A stretch of 27,349 bases of DNA from JANRLJ01 sp033762735 (GTDB lineage Bacteria > Chloroflexota > Anaerolineae > Aggregatilineales > Phototrophicaceae). Positions 13,449 to 21,955 of the stretch are shown one piece after another. Numbering within the stretch: the stretch's first letter is position 1; each line of letters opens with the position of its first letter. The notes below the pieces were generated by a model, which ran no database searches, had not been told where the DNA came from, and saw only the letters and a list, made by a program, of their open reading frames with translations. The position numbers were made by a program, and so were the translations under genes. The stretch covers positions 1 to 27,349 of the forward strand of contig JANRLJ010000079.1 in NCBI GenBank assembly GCA_033762735.1. Direction: 5' to 3'.

Positions 13449-15290
13449 TTACTTAGGCGCGATCAGCACTTCAATCGCTCTGGCGCTTTCCCTGAACGCG
13501 CTGGTGATCTGCCCGGTGTCCAGCATCCGTCCGTTGAACAACCGCGCCGTCTGGTAGATCAGCATCAGCGCCGGGGTACGCAGCGCTTCTGCTTCGATTT
13601 GGGTCAACTGTCTGATGAGGGGGCAGTCGGCGTTGAGGTACAACGTCCCTTCCAGATCATCGTTGTTCGGCACAAAGCGGTTGACATAATCCCCGACAAA
13701 ATCGGCCAGCGGCGCGGCCAGTTCCCCGGAATCCAGAGCGGTGCGCGTCTCTTTCATAAACTCCGCATCCTTCGGGTAGATGATGAGCGCGGGGACGTCC
13801 TTCGGCTTAAACGTTACCATCCTGGCCTTAATGCCCTGGGAACGGTAGTAGGCCAGCAGCGGCTCAAACGAGTCTTCCGGCACGGACGTCAGCAGTTGGT
13901 TGGACTGGTCATCCAATTGGGTGATGCGGATGTTGGGATGATGTGCCGCGTACTGCTGTAAAAACTGCGCCACCATGAACCAGTGTGCATCCACCACCGG
14001 AACGCCGTGCCCCTCGCTCAACAACTGCTCCTGGAGTGAACCAATCTGGCGGGTGATGTAATAGATCGCGTTGCCCCCGGTCAGGCGGAGATATTCCGGC
14101 AGGCTGAGCTGCCCGCGCGAGGTGCGCAGCGTGACGATGTCTGCCACCTGCTGAAAGAATTCCCGGTCTTTCACCGCCCAGCCCATAATCACATCCGTAT
14201 GCCCGGTGACGATCTCGCGCCAGGTCTTCGGGTCATCATGGGCGATGCGGCGCAGACCGCTCAACAACTGCTGTTCGAGCGCCTGCTGTACCGACAGAAA
14301 GGTATCGTCCTGGTGGATTTCCTCGCGCGAGGCGGTCGGCTGGAGATAGGGGCAGTCCACCACGCCGCGCACGAACCGCGCCCAGGGCGGCAGCAGATCG
14401 CGCTGGCCCTCGCAGATAAACATGCGCCGGATGTAGATGTTCAGGTCGCCATATTCACGCAGCGATGCGATGGACGACGGAGGGATGAACAGAAAGCCCT
14501 TGAGCGGAATCGTGATCTGGTCGTGGCCGAGATCGACGATCTGGTCATCCAGTTCGATCACGGCCAGCGGATTGGCCGTTTTGAACGTGCGGCTGATGGT
14601 GTCGCGGGTGGCAGCATCAGGATTGGGCGCCTCCCAGGGTAGCTGCATGGTGTTCACCGCCAGCAGCCCATTTTCCACGTAGATCGGAATGGGCAGGAAA
14701 TCGGCATACTGCTGGACGGTTTCGGTCAGGATACGCTCGTTAAGCAAAAAGGCGGCGCTCGGCTTTATCAGCAGTTCTACCCGCGTCCCGATGCCGAAGT
14801 CCTCGTCGGTTTCCTGAAGGTCATAATGCACATCGCCTGTGGAGCGCCATTGCAGCGTCGGGCTGTCGGGTTTATAGGAGCGGGTGGTCAGCGTGACTTC
14901 CTGCGCAATCAGAAACGCGCTCAGAAAGCCCAGGCCAAACTGCCCGATCAGCTTTCCGGCTTCGTCAGGATTGAGGATCGACAGATTCTCGCCCAGTTCG
15001 CGCGTATAGCTGCGGCCAATGGTGGAAAGATAGGTGGTGACGTCTTCGGCGGTCAGCCCGGAGCCATTGTCCTGAATGGTCAGCACCCGCCCGGAAGGAT
15101 CGACGCGCACATCCACACGCGGCTTATAGAAACGCTCCCGCGCCTCCACCGCCCGCCGCACACAGCTATCATGGGCGTTCTGGAGCAGTTCGCGGATGGC
15201 GACTTTTTTGGTCGAATACAGGCTTTCTGCCAGGACTTTCAGCAAGCCCGGCAGGAAAATCTGGAATTGTCTGCGCTCTTGTTCTGGCAT
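13449..15290 (-). CDS. htpG: HSP90-family (HtpG-like) molecular chaperone
   Basis: A 613-residue GHKL ATPase chaperone. The N-terminal ATP site shows the E/N motif in IRELLQNAHDSCVRRA (about 33-48), the DNGSGL loop near 77 and GQFGLGFLSAF near 126, all in HSP90 order. A middle domain with a conserved Arg region (IYIRRMFICEG) and C-terminal helices follow, and total length fits HtpG. The N-box reads LLQNAHDS rather than the usual LISNASDA, and the C-terminal third is divergent, so this may be a side lineage of HSP90. The ATG at 15290 follows GAGGA closely; a GTG 14 codons upstream is less likely. It is transcribed away from the ECF sigma gene across about 130 bp. Confidence 0.85.
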   Translation of the reverse strand: MPEQERRQFQIFLPGLLKVLAESLYSTKKVAIRELLQNAHDSCVRRAVEARERFYKPRVDVRVDPSGRVLTIQDNGSGLTAEDVTTYLSTIGRSYTRELGENLSILNPDEAGKLIGQFGLGFLSAFLIAQEVTLTTRSYKPDSPTLQWRSTGDVHYDLQETDEDFGIGTRVELLIKPSAAFLLNERILTETVQQYADFLPIPIYVENGLLAVNTMQLPWEAPNPDAATRDTISRTFKTANPLAVIELDDQIVDLGHDQITIPLKGFLFIPPSSIASLREYGDLNIYIRRMFICEGQRDLLPPWARFVRGVVDCPYLQPTASREEIHQDDTFLSVQQALEQQLLSGLRRIAHDDPKTWREIVTGHTDVIMGWAVKDREFFQQVADIVTLRTSRGQLSLPEYLRLTGGNAIYYITRQIGSLQEQLLSEGHGVPVVDAHWFMVAQFLQQYAAHHPNIRITQLDDQSNQLLTSVPEDSFEPLLAYYRSQGIKARMVTFKPKDVPALIIYPKDAEFMKETRTALDSGELAAPLADFVGDYVNRFVPNNDDLEGTLYLNADCPLIRQLTQIEAEALRTPALMLIYQTARLFNGRMLDTGQITSAFRESARAIEVLIAPK

Positions 15291-15359
15291 GTGTCCTCGC
15301 TGCTGCCCGCTGGATAACCGAAACGTATCCACTCCCCAAGTATATGCCGATTTTCCATC

Positions 15360-15385
15360 TGTAACATTGTGGCTGCTGCTGTGTC
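15360..15385 (+). promoter_or_regulatory. Candidate ECF-type promoter of the sigma factor
   Basis: TGTAAC (15360-15365), a 16-base spacer and TGTC (15382-15385) lie 35 bases before the sigma start codon. An AAC...GTC pattern with this spacing is typical of ECF promoters, so the gene may regulate itself. A TATAAT on the opposite strand (plus 15386-15391) abuts it and could serve the chaperone gene. Confidence 0.4.
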
Positions 15386-15419
15386 ATTATAGGCGTAGCT
15401 ACGACTTGCGGAGATGTGT

Positions 15420-16100
15420 ATGACGCTATGGAGACGATCTCCGGCTCACGTTGACTCACCGCCGGAACGCACCGCGCAGCCTGACGATGTGTTGAACCTG
15501 CACCGCTTTGACCATGACGCCGACGCGCTGGACGAAACGCAGCCTGCGGAGGCCGCTTACAGCCCGAATGAGGAAGCGCGGCTGCTGCGGCTGGCGCAGC
15601 ATGACCCCAGCGCTTTCGCGCCAATCTATGAACACTATTTTGACCGGGTGTACCACTACTGCCTGCGACGAGTGGACGACCCGCAGGAAGCCGAAGACCT
15701 GTGCAGCCAGGTCTTTACCCGTGTCCTCACCGGCCTGCACACCTATCGCGGAGGCTTGTTCGCGGCGTGGCTGTTCCAGATTGCCCACCATGTCGTCGTG
15801 AATCACTATCGCGCCCGCCGCGTCCCGTTCGTCTCGCTCGATACGCTCGATCTGCCAGACGATACCACCTGGGACACGCTGGAAGAGGCGGAAGCAGGGC
15901 GGCTGCTCGGCCAGTTGATCGCCGAACTTACCGACGAACAGCGCGAACTGGTGGCACTGATGCTGGACGCAGAACTGACCTCCAGCGAGATCGGCGCGAT
16001 CCTGGGCAAAAGCGCGGGCGCGGTACGCATTCAGCTCCATCGCATTATCAAGGCGCTGCGAGAGCGTTACCACAAGATTTCGGGAGATTCCCTTTTATGA
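15420..16100 (+). CDS. ECF-type RNA polymerase sigma factor
   Basis: A 226-residue sigma-70-family regulator. Region 2 covers about residues 55-125 (AFAPIYEHYFDRVYHYCLRRV, then QEAEDLCSQVFTRVL, and AAWLFQIAHHVVVNHYRARR as the -10 recognition helix). Region 4 is about 162-215 (LTDEQRELVALMLDAELTSSEIGAILG, KSAGAVRIQLHRIIKALRERY), the -35-binding helix-turn-helix. A 50-residue acidic extension precedes region 2. The ATG at 15420 has GGAG six bases upstream; the ATG at 15414 overlaps that site. The stop codon overlaps the next start (ATGA), making sigma and membrane partner a coupled pair, the normal layout for an ECF sigma with its anti-sigma factor. Confidence 0.93.
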   Translation: MTLWRRSPAHVDSPPERTAQPDDVLNLHRFDHDADALDETQPAEAAYSPNEEARLLRLAQHDPSAFAPIYEHYFDRVYHYCLRRVDDPQEAEDLCSQVFTRVLTGLHTYRGGLFAAWLFQIAHHVVVNHYRARRVPFVSLDTLDLPDDTTWDTLEEAEAGRLLGQLIAELTDEQRELVALMLDAELTSSEIGAILGKSAGAVRIQLHRIIKALRERYHKISGDSLL

Positions 16101-17602
16101 ACGCCACCCCTTCGGATTTACTGGAAGTGTACCTGATCGCCCTGCGCGATGATTCGCAGGTTCCGCCGCCGCCCGGCCTTGATCCAGCGCTGGCCGCGTT
16201 TGCCCGTAAGCTGGTGGTGGAGCAGAAGCGTGAACCGGCTGAAGCGGCTGTCCGTGCGCGGGTGTGGCAGAAGACGCTGGCGAACGTCAGCGCGGTTTCC
16301 AGCCCTGCGCCGCGTCCTGTTCCGGTAAACGCTCCGGCACCGCATCAGGGTATGACGGCTGTTCGACCCATGCCAGCGTCGAAGGTGCGCCGGAATCGCA
16401 GCGCTGGTTTTGCGATGGCGGCGGTGGCTGCTGCTGTGGTGGTCATCGCGGTCGGCATTCTGACCCTTTCCAATCGTTCCACCGATGGGCTGATCGAAGA
16501 ACCGATTTTCGGCGGGCCGAACCGGAATGCGGATGCCGGGCAGTCGAACGCTTCCACGCAGGTGGCTGCTATTGCGGCGACCGCGACCGCCCGCGAGAAT
16601 GAAATCCGCGAGACACTGACGGCGGTGTCCAATCAGCCTCAGGCCAGCCCAACATCGACACCCGTCCCGGACACAGGGCTGAACTCAACCGTGCTGCCCC
16701 CCACCGTTGTGCCACCCGGAGAAGTCCTTGCTCTAAGCGAGGAAGAGGCACAGCCGCTTGTCGTCGGTCAGAAACGCACGGGGGAAATCTCTGCTGAGCG
16801 ACCTGTCGCCCTCTATCACTTCGTCGCGGATCAGGCGGGCGCGGTGCTGTTCGAGATTGTGCCGGATGGCTTCGAGCCGATGGTGGGCTATGCCAGTGAA
16901 CCGACGCTGTATGTGGGGATCGAACCTGTCGGGGCGGTCGGCTACAGTGTGGAAATGGCACAGCCCGGTGAAACGTTCAGCCCTGCCCCCGTCCTCACGG
17001 CCTTCCCCACGACGCCAACGCTGGTCGGCAGCGCAACGGTGACAGCAACGCCGCTCCCGGTTTCGTCGAGCGCGGGGCAAATCGCGACCGTTACGCCTGT
17101 TCCACGCAGCGACAGTGGACAGTGGTTCAATGCGCCTCTGACGCTGACCATCTACGGCCACATGAACCCCAACAGTGTCCTGCCGCTGCTGATCCTGGCC
17201 GAGCAGGAGGATGTGTATGTCTTCGTGCGCGCATTTGATGACACGTCGATGGGACGGTTTACGATTGAGCCGCGCTATGTGATGCCGCTGCCCGTCACCT
17301 ATGATGATGTGCTGGTGGGTGAACTGACGACCGAAACCCCTTATATGGTTTATACCTTTGAAGGAAACGCGGGGGATGTGCTCAGTGTTGAGGTGGAGGG
17401 GTTCGAGGGGTTCAACACCAACCTGCAACTGGGGAACCGGGTGGAGACGCTGCGCTGGTTCGACGACGACAGCGGGCCGGGTGTGAATCCCGAACTGTAC
17501 CGCGTACCGCTCACGCTGGATGACACCTATTTTCTGGTGCTGAGCGCGACCCTGCCGCGCACGAGCGGGCGCTTCCAGATGCGACTCGTGCAGGAGGAAT
17601 AA
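16097..17602 (+). CDS. Single-pass membrane protein, probable anti-sigma factor with large exported domain
   Basis: A 501-residue protein. The cytosolic part (about 1-105) starts MNATPSDLLEVYLIALRDD and is followed by a helical, Pro/Ala-rich region; there is no obvious zinc-binding HxxxCxxC motif. One transmembrane helix lies at about 106-126 (FAMAAVAAAVVVIAVGILTL). Outside are a Thr/Pro/Ser-rich linker and two copies of a beta-rich pre-peptidase-like module: EEEAQPLVVGQKRTGEI...YHFVADQAGAVLFEI, and VLVGELTTETPYMVYTFEGNAGDVLSVEV. These resemble PPC domains. Translational coupling to the ECF sigma factor and a short cytosolic N-terminus suggest it holds the sigma factor and senses an outside cue. 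The assignment is from position and topology, not from a recognised anti-sigma domain. Confidence 0.75.
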   Translation: MNATPSDLLEVYLIALRDDSQVPPPPGLDPALAAFARKLVVEQKREPAEAAVRARVWQKTLANVSAVSSPAPRPVPVNAPAPHQGMTAVRPMPASKVRRNRSAGFAMAAVAAAVVVIAVGILTLSNRSTDGLIEEPIFGGPNRNADAGQSNASTQVAAIAATATARENEIRETLTAVSNQPQASPTSTPVPDTGLNSTVLPPTVVPPGEVLALSEEEAQPLVVGQKRTGEISAERPVALYHFVADQAGAVLFEIVPDGFEPMVGYASEPTLYVGIEPVGAVGYSVEMAQPGETFSPAPVLTAFPTTPTLVGSATVTATPLPVSSSAGQIATVTPVPRSDSGQWFNAPLTLTIYGHMNPNSVLPLLILAEQEDVYVFVRAFDDTSMGRFTIEPRYVMPLPVTYDDVLVGELTTETPYMVYTFEGNAGDVLSVEVEGFEGFNTNLQLGNRVETLRWFDDDSGPGVNPELYRVPLTLDDTYFLVLSATLPRTSGRFQMRLVQEE

Positions 17603-17673
17603 GGTCAGGATAAGCGGGCGGACATGCGGTCGCAAACTACGCTTCAGTACAACCAGATTAGAAGGGTGGAATT

Positions 17674-17700
17674 GTAGGGACAAGGCATGCCTTGTCCCTA
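17674..17700 (+). repeat. Type-A GTAG-headed palindrome (REP-like), GGCATGCC subtype
   Basis: GTAG followed by GGGACAAGGCATGCCTTGTCCC, a perfect palindrome; the same subtype recurs at 27135-27160. It lies 72 bases after the anti-sigma stop codon. Confidence 0.65.
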
Positions 17701-17729
17701 GTACATTGACCATCTAAAGCTGCCTACCT

Positions 17730-17753
17730 GTAGGGGCGCAGCGCGCTGCGCCC
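17730..17753 (+). repeat. Type-A GTAG-headed palindrome (REP-like)
   Basis: GTAG followed by GGGCGCAGCGCGCTGCGCCC, a perfect palindrome in the same orientation as the copy at 17674. The 465-base spacer 17603-18067 holds three such palindromes, a short-word array at its right end, and nothing coding that I can recognise. Confidence 0.65.
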
Positions 17754-17975
17754 GTACCAACTCAAGCCATCATTCTCATCTTGTCGGCGTACTAGGAAAA
17801 AACATGGCGCGTTTTCTTGTTGCCTGTCCTTAAATCATGACCAACAGCCACCTTCGTCCGCCGCTACAAAAGCCCTTGTTTTGTCGATTGTGGGGAAGGC
17901 AAAGTCCGTCAGGCCGCATGTCCTCTCTATCAACTTACGGAGAAATCAATTAGACCACGAATAATTTGTTTGCAC

Positions 17976-18000
17976 GGGCGCCGCGCCGCGTCGCCCCTAC
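17976..18000 (-). repeat. Type-A GTAG-headed palindrome (REP-like), imperfect
   Basis: On the minus strand GTAGGGGCGACGCGG is followed by a slightly mismatched return arm CGCGGCGCCC. It is the third copy in this spacer and is oriented against the other two. Confidence 0.55.
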
Positions 18001-18029
18001 CATTGTTCGCGTTCGTTTTGGGTTTTCCA

Positions 18030-18067
18030 TTACAACTCACGACTCGGTACTTTCAACTCGGTACTTT
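18030..18067. repeat. Short-word tandem repeat (ACTCGGTACTTT)
   Basis: Degenerate tandem words ACTCACG, ACTCGGT, ACTTTCA, ACTCGGT, ACTTTTT run up to the stop codon of the TIR-TPR gene. The composition differs from the coding DNA around it. Confidence 0.45.
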
Positions 18068-19150
18068 TTACTGCAACATCGATTGCAGCTTCTTCTTCGC
18101 GTCGGAGATGCGCTTTTCCACGATGAAGGGATCGGCCTGTTCGCTGGCACCACCGAGATGCAGGTAGCGGCTCCAGTCATTGATCGCCCCGCGCAGATCG
18201 CCCTGCTTCTCGCGCGCATTCCCGCGATTGTAGTAGGCGTAGGCCTGCTTGGGGTTCAGCTCGATAATGCGGTCATAATCGGCAATCGCGGCCTCGAAGC
18301 GTCCCTGGTTATAGTGCAGGTTGCCCCGGCTGTTGTAGGCATCGGCATAATCGGGATTGAGCGTGAGCGCCTGGTCATAATCACGCAGCGCATGTTCAAA
18401 GGCTTCTCGTTCCTCGTGCGCGATTCCCCGGTTGAGGAAGGCATAGGCCAGTGTGGGGTCGATCTGAATCGCCATGTTGTAATCGGCCATCGCGCCGTCG
18501 GCATCACCTTTGATGCTGCGATTCGCGCCGCGCCGCACATAGGCTTCGGCAAAATCAGGGTTTTGCTGGATGGCCTCGCTATAGTCCGCGATCTTCTCAT
18601 CGAGTTCATGGCTGGGGCGGTTGCGGGCGCGTTCATAGAAGGCCTTCGCCAGCGTCGCACGGGAAGGCTGCGTGACCGCCGCTTCGATCCTGCTGTAGGG
18701 CGAGGCCACATGGGAAGGCAGTCCCGCCGGGGTGAGCGGCGCTTCTGGCGCGTCTTCCTTCGGCACCAGCACCCGCACGGATTTCAGCCCGACCAGCAGC
18801 CGCGCAGAGCCGTCGTCCGTCTCGGAGTCGGTGAAATCGACGTAGGGATAGCGCGAGAAGATCAGCGGCAGGGGTGCTTCCGCTTGCAGCAGGACGGGCA
18901 GCAGCGGACGGGTATAGCTGATGGCAAGGCTCAGTTCCCACTGGCACCAGTCATCGGCCAGCGACTTGCGCGAGATGGCATAGAGGAAGGTGTCGCAGGT
19001 GGCGATGGACTGCGCGATCTGCTCCGGCCAGGTCAGGTCTTCCTGGAGCACCTGCTCGAAGATCGGGTCATAGCCATCAAAACGCGCCAGTTCAGCCAGT
19101 TTCCGCACCACACTGCGGTCGGCATGGGCATAACAGATATAAAGACGCAT
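18068..19150 (-). CDS. TIR-domain protein with C-terminal TPR repeats
   Basis: A 360-residue cytosolic protein. The N-terminal TIR domain (about 1-115) begins MRLYICYAHADRSVVRKLAEL and carries the SRKSLADDWCQWEL box; E72 sits where the catalytic Glu of NAD-cleaving TIR domains lies. After a Pro/Ala-rich linker (about 130-170) there are five or more tetratricopeptide repeats (about 170-340), such as AEAYVRRGANRSIKGDADGAMADYNMAI and ADAYNSRGNLHYNQGRFEAAI, ending in a basic helix. TPRs mediate protein contacts. TIR proteins of bacteria act in antiphage defence or as scaffolds; there are no defence partner genes beside this one, so a signalling or scaffold role is equally likely. The ATG at 19150 follows GAGG by six bases; a start four codons upstream is weaker. 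Confidence 0.88.
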   Translation of the reverse strand: MRLYICYAHADRSVVRKLAELARFDGYDPIFEQVLQEDLTWPEQIAQSIATCDTFLYAISRKSLADDWCQWELSLAISYTRPLLPVLLQAEAPLPLIFSRYPYVDFTDSETDDGSARLLVGLKSVRVLVPKEDAPEAPLTPAGLPSHVASPYSRIEAAVTQPSRATLAKAFYERARNRPSHELDEKIADYSEAIQQNPDFAEAYVRRGANRSIKGDADGAMADYNMAIQIDPTLAYAFLNRGIAHEEREAFEHALRDYDQALTLNPDYADAYNSRGNLHYNQGRFEAAIADYDRIIELNPKQAYAYYNRGNAREKQGDLRGAINDWSRYLHLGGASEQADPFIVEKRISDAKKKLQSMLQ

Positions 19151-19231
19151 CTCTGACCTCAATTGTGTTTTTATAAAATTTGTTACAGCCTCGTCACACT
19201 ATTGTGCCATAATGCGTCAATGCTCGGCTAG

Positions 19232-20824
19232 TTATTCTGTCCTAACGGCCACTTCTGCCCGTCGAACAGGCGTTGTTTTCCCCTCCACCAGCAGCCAGCC
19301 GAGAAGGGCACTGCCCCAGGCCAGTACGGCGCAGATCACTGCTACCAGCCGGAAGGTATCAATAAACGCCCACTGCACCGCGCCCCGGATGGCCCCAGCC
19401 TGTTCAGGCGTTGCGCCTTCCGGGATTTCCGCCCCCGCCAGTTTTGAGGCTTCTGTTTCCAGCGCAGCGCTGGTTTCCGCGCTCAGGCCGAGGTCAGCCG
19501 TGCGGCTTTGCAGGTTGCCGCTGAACACGACCAGGCTCAAGGCACCGAGGGTGGCAATGGCGAGGACACTGGCCGTGCGTGCGACCGCGTTGTTGATGCC
19601 CGATGCTGTCCCCGCGCTTTCCGCCGGAGCCGACCCCATCACGGCGGTCGTCAGCGGCGCGACCGTGATTCCCATCCCGAACCCCAGCACCAGCGAGGGC
19701 GGCAGGAAGGTCAGCCAGTAATCGCTTTCGCCGCCCGTCAGCCCCGGAAATGCAAACATCAGAAAGCCGAGTCCCGCGATGGCCGGGCCAATCGTGAGCG
19801 GCAGCCGCGCCCCGACCCGATCCACCAGGCCGCCCGCCCAGCGCGACATCAGCGTGAGCATGATGCCCAGGGGCAGCATCGTCAACCCGGCGAAGGTCGC
19901 GGAATAGCCCTGCACCTGCTGTAAGTTCAATCCGACGAAAAACGGCAGCGCCCCCAGTGCAGCATAGAGCAGCAGGGTGAGCGCGTTCGTCCCCGCGAAA
20001 GTGCGCGATTTGAACAGGCGCAGCGGCATCATCGGATGATCGCTGCGAGCTTCGTTGATGAAGAAGGCGATGGTGAAGACCAATCCACCCAGCAGCATTG
20101 CCAGCACCAGCGCATCGACCAGGCCGCGTTCCGGTGCCAGCGTAAAGCCGACCGTCAGCCCGGCCAGACCGAGCGTAATCAGCAGGCCACCGATGTAGTC
20201 CAACTGGCGCGGCGCATTGGGATCCTTGTTTTCCGGCACATAGGTAATCAGCGCATAGAGCGCGATTGCCGCCAGCGGGATGTTGATAAAGAACACCCCC
20301 CGCCACAGGCCGTTATCGGTGAGAAAGCCGCCCAGGGCCGGGCCAAACAGCGTTGTGGCGGTGCTGAAGGTTGACCAGGTGCCGATGGCCCGGCCACGTC
20401 GTTCCGGCGCAACCAATGCCGAAATCAGCGCGAGACTCCCCGGCACCATCAGCGCCCCACCGATGCCCTGTAACCCACGCGCGGCGATCAACACTTCGAC
20501 CGTCGGCGCAAGCCCGCACAGCAGCGAGGCAGCGGTGAAAATGCCGATGCCGATTCCAAATACGCGCTTGCGCCCGTAGTGATCGCCCAGCGACCCGCCC
20601 AGCAGAATCAGCGCGGAGAGCAGCAGCGTATAGGCATTTTCCACCCACACTAACTGCCCGCCGGAAATGTTCAGATCAAGCTGCATTCGGGGAAGCGCCG
20701 TTCGCAGCGCACTGGAATCGATAAAGGCCATACTGGACGCCAGGATGGCCGTCACCAGCACCCACTTTTCCGCCTGTTCGGATAGAGAACGTGACGACTC
20801 TGCCTTGCTTTGCGGTTGGCTCAT
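19232..20824 (-). CDS. MFS drug exporter, DHA2 (14-helix, EmrB/QacA-like) family
   Basis: A 530-residue polytopic transporter with about 14 hydrophobic helices, exporting small molecules by proton antiport. Signatures: WVENAYTLLLSALILLGGSLGDHYGRKRVF (helices 1-3 with motif A), ARGLQGIGGALMVPGSLALI (motif B region) and TLFGPALGGFLTDNGLWRGVFFINIPL (motif C and D1 region), all typical of DHA2. A large loop near residues 430-480 (SAETSAALETEASKLAGAEIPEGATPEQAGAI) is common in this group. The ATG follows AAAAGG at about 8 bases. No regulator of the TetR or MarR type is adjacent. Substrate cannot be inferred. It is divergent from the ABC-2-like gene. Confidence 0.92.
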   Translation of the reverse strand: MSQPQSKAESSRSLSEQAEKWVLVTAILASSMAFIDSSALRTALPRMQLDLNISGGQLVWVENAYTLLLSALILLGGSLGDHYGRKRVFGIGIGIFTAASLLCGLAPTVEVLIAARGLQGIGGALMVPGSLALISALVAPERRGRAIGTWSTFSTATTLFGPALGGFLTDNGLWRGVFFINIPLAAIALYALITYVPENKDPNAPRQLDYIGGLLITLGLAGLTVGFTLAPERGLVDALVLAMLLGGLVFTIAFFINEARSDHPMMPLRLFKSRTFAGTNALTLLLYAALGALPFFVGLNLQQVQGYSATFAGLTMLPLGIMLTLMSRWAGGLVDRVGARLPLTIGPAIAGLGFLMFAFPGLTGGESDYWLTFLPPSLVLGFGMGITVAPLTTAVMGSAPAESAGTASGINNAVARTASVLAIATLGALSLVVFSGNLQSRTADLGLSAETSAALETEASKLAGAEIPEGATPEQAGAIRGAVQWAFIDTFRLVAVICAVLAWGSALLGWLLVEGKTTPVRRAEVAVRTE

Positions 20825-20854
20825 GAAGGATACCTTTTAAAGGAATTCAAATGG

Positions 20855-20884
20855 TTGGAAAGGGTGTGCTGATGCTCTTATAAT
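20855..20884 (+). promoter_or_regulatory. Promoter of the ABC-2-like membrane gene
   Basis: TTGGAA (20855-20860), an 18-base spacer and a consensus TATAAT (20879-20884). Transcription should start near 20891. It lies in the 131-base divergent spacer with the MFS gene. Confidence 0.6.
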
Positions 20885-20955
20885 CTAAACTGACGTAACG
20901 AACCCGGCAAATCTTGCACACGACTTATTCGGCCACTCAAAGGCTGACTGGAATT

Positions 20956-21798
20956 ATGGCAACGACTCCCCTCAATATGGGACAAGGACGCATCCGGCAG
21001 ATTGTTTCACCCCCGCCCACGCTTGATACCAACCTGCCAACGTGGGCGCGGCGCACCAACCCCATTATCCGGCGGCAGCTTGGAATCTACTGGCGGGTGT
21101 TCGTCCCGCAGGTGGATTTACTGCTGCGCTGGTATGTGTATCAGGCGATTCTGATTGTGCTGACCGCGCAGTTCAGCTTTCTGTTTGCGCCGATTCTGAT
21201 GCTGGTGCTGGCGTCGGTGCTGCTGCTGCCCATCGCCTTCTGGATGTACGCCAGGCTGATTTCTGAAATCGTGGCCGATTCGGTGCGGTCGATCACGGAC
21301 GAGTTCAAGAATGACACGCTGATGCTGCTGCGCGTCACGCCCTTTACCTTGCAGCATATCGTGCTGAGCAAAGTCGCGGCGTCCTTCTGGCGGCAGATGG
21401 AAGCGCTCGATGGGGTGCTGTCGCTGAGCCTGTTTTTGGGGACGCCGCTCATCCTGTTCATGCAGGTGCTGCGCTTCCCGCCGGAAACCCATCTGCTCAC
21501 GCCGCAGTTGTTCACGATTGCGGTGATGCTGGTATCGCTGCTGCGGCTGCCGCTGGAGATGTTCATGGTCGGGATGCTGGGCATGGCGAGCGGTACGGCT
21601 GGCCGCACCAAAAGCACGGGCGTGATTATCACCAGCACCCTGACCTTTTTCTATTTTCTGCTCATCAACCTGCCGCGCTTCCTCGACCTGCCCATGCCGC
21701 TCTATTTCCTGGTGGAGATCGTCCTGCCGCTGCTGCTGCCGTGCATCATCATCTGGCTGTGCCTGCGCCTGACGATGACGCTGCTGGTGCAGGATTAA
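20956..21798 (+). CDS. ABC-2-like multi-pass membrane protein
   Basis: A 280-residue protein with about six membrane segments (roughly 60-100, 165-190, 205-235, 240-275). The cytosolic stretch SITDEFKNDTLMLLRVTPFTLQHIVLSKVAASFWRQM has the acidic / TL-LL-TP / hydrophobic-x-K pattern characteristic of ABC-2 permeases next to the coupling helix. That supports an ABC export permease or accessory subunit, but no ATP-binding protein is adjacent. The ATG at 20956 is chosen over a TTG 14 codons upstream; neither has a strong ribosome site. A promoter with TATAAT precedes it. Substrate unknown. Confidence 0.65.
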   Translation: MATTPLNMGQGRIRQIVSPPPTLDTNLPTWARRTNPIIRRQLGIYWRVFVPQVDLLLRWYVYQAILIVLTAQFSFLFAPILMLVLASVLLLPIAFWMYARLISEIVADSVRSITDEFKNDTLMLLRVTPFTLQHIVLSKVAASFWRQMEALDGVLSLSLFLGTPLILFMQVLRFPPETHLLTPQLFTIAVMLVSLLRLPLEMFMVGMLGMASGTAGRTKSTGVIITSTLTFFYFLLINLPRFLDLPMPLYFLVEIVLPLLLPCIIIWLCLRLTMTLLVQD

Positions 21799-21805
21799 GG
21801 GAAGA

Positions 21806-21842
21806 AGTACTGAGTAGCGAGTCAAGAGTGCCGAGTGGGGTT
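21806..21842. repeat. Short-word tandem repeat after the ABC-2-like gene
   Basis: Degenerate words ACTGAGT, AGCGAGT, AAGAGTG, CCGAGTG directly after the stop codon, the reverse complement of the ACTCGGT words at 12177 and 18030. Confidence 0.4.
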
Positions 21843-21955
21843 TCGATTGGTGCAATCACCCGAACCGGTATGCCGTGTCCTTCACGCATCGTGCCAAATT
21901 CCCGATTTTCTCAACACCAGATTGCAGAACCCTATCCCTGCGGCTCCCGCTGGGT

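Noticed and set aside
15701..17602. A 633-residue reading of the membrane protein gene starting inside the sigma gene
   Set aside because: The extra part is a shifted-frame shadow of the sigma factor; the ATG at 16097 overlaps the sigma stop codon as ATGA and starts a sensible protein.
17603..18067. A possible small gene in the long spacer after the anti-sigma gene
   Set aside because: Only three palindromes and a short-word array are recognisable; short frames there are broken and lack ribosome sites.
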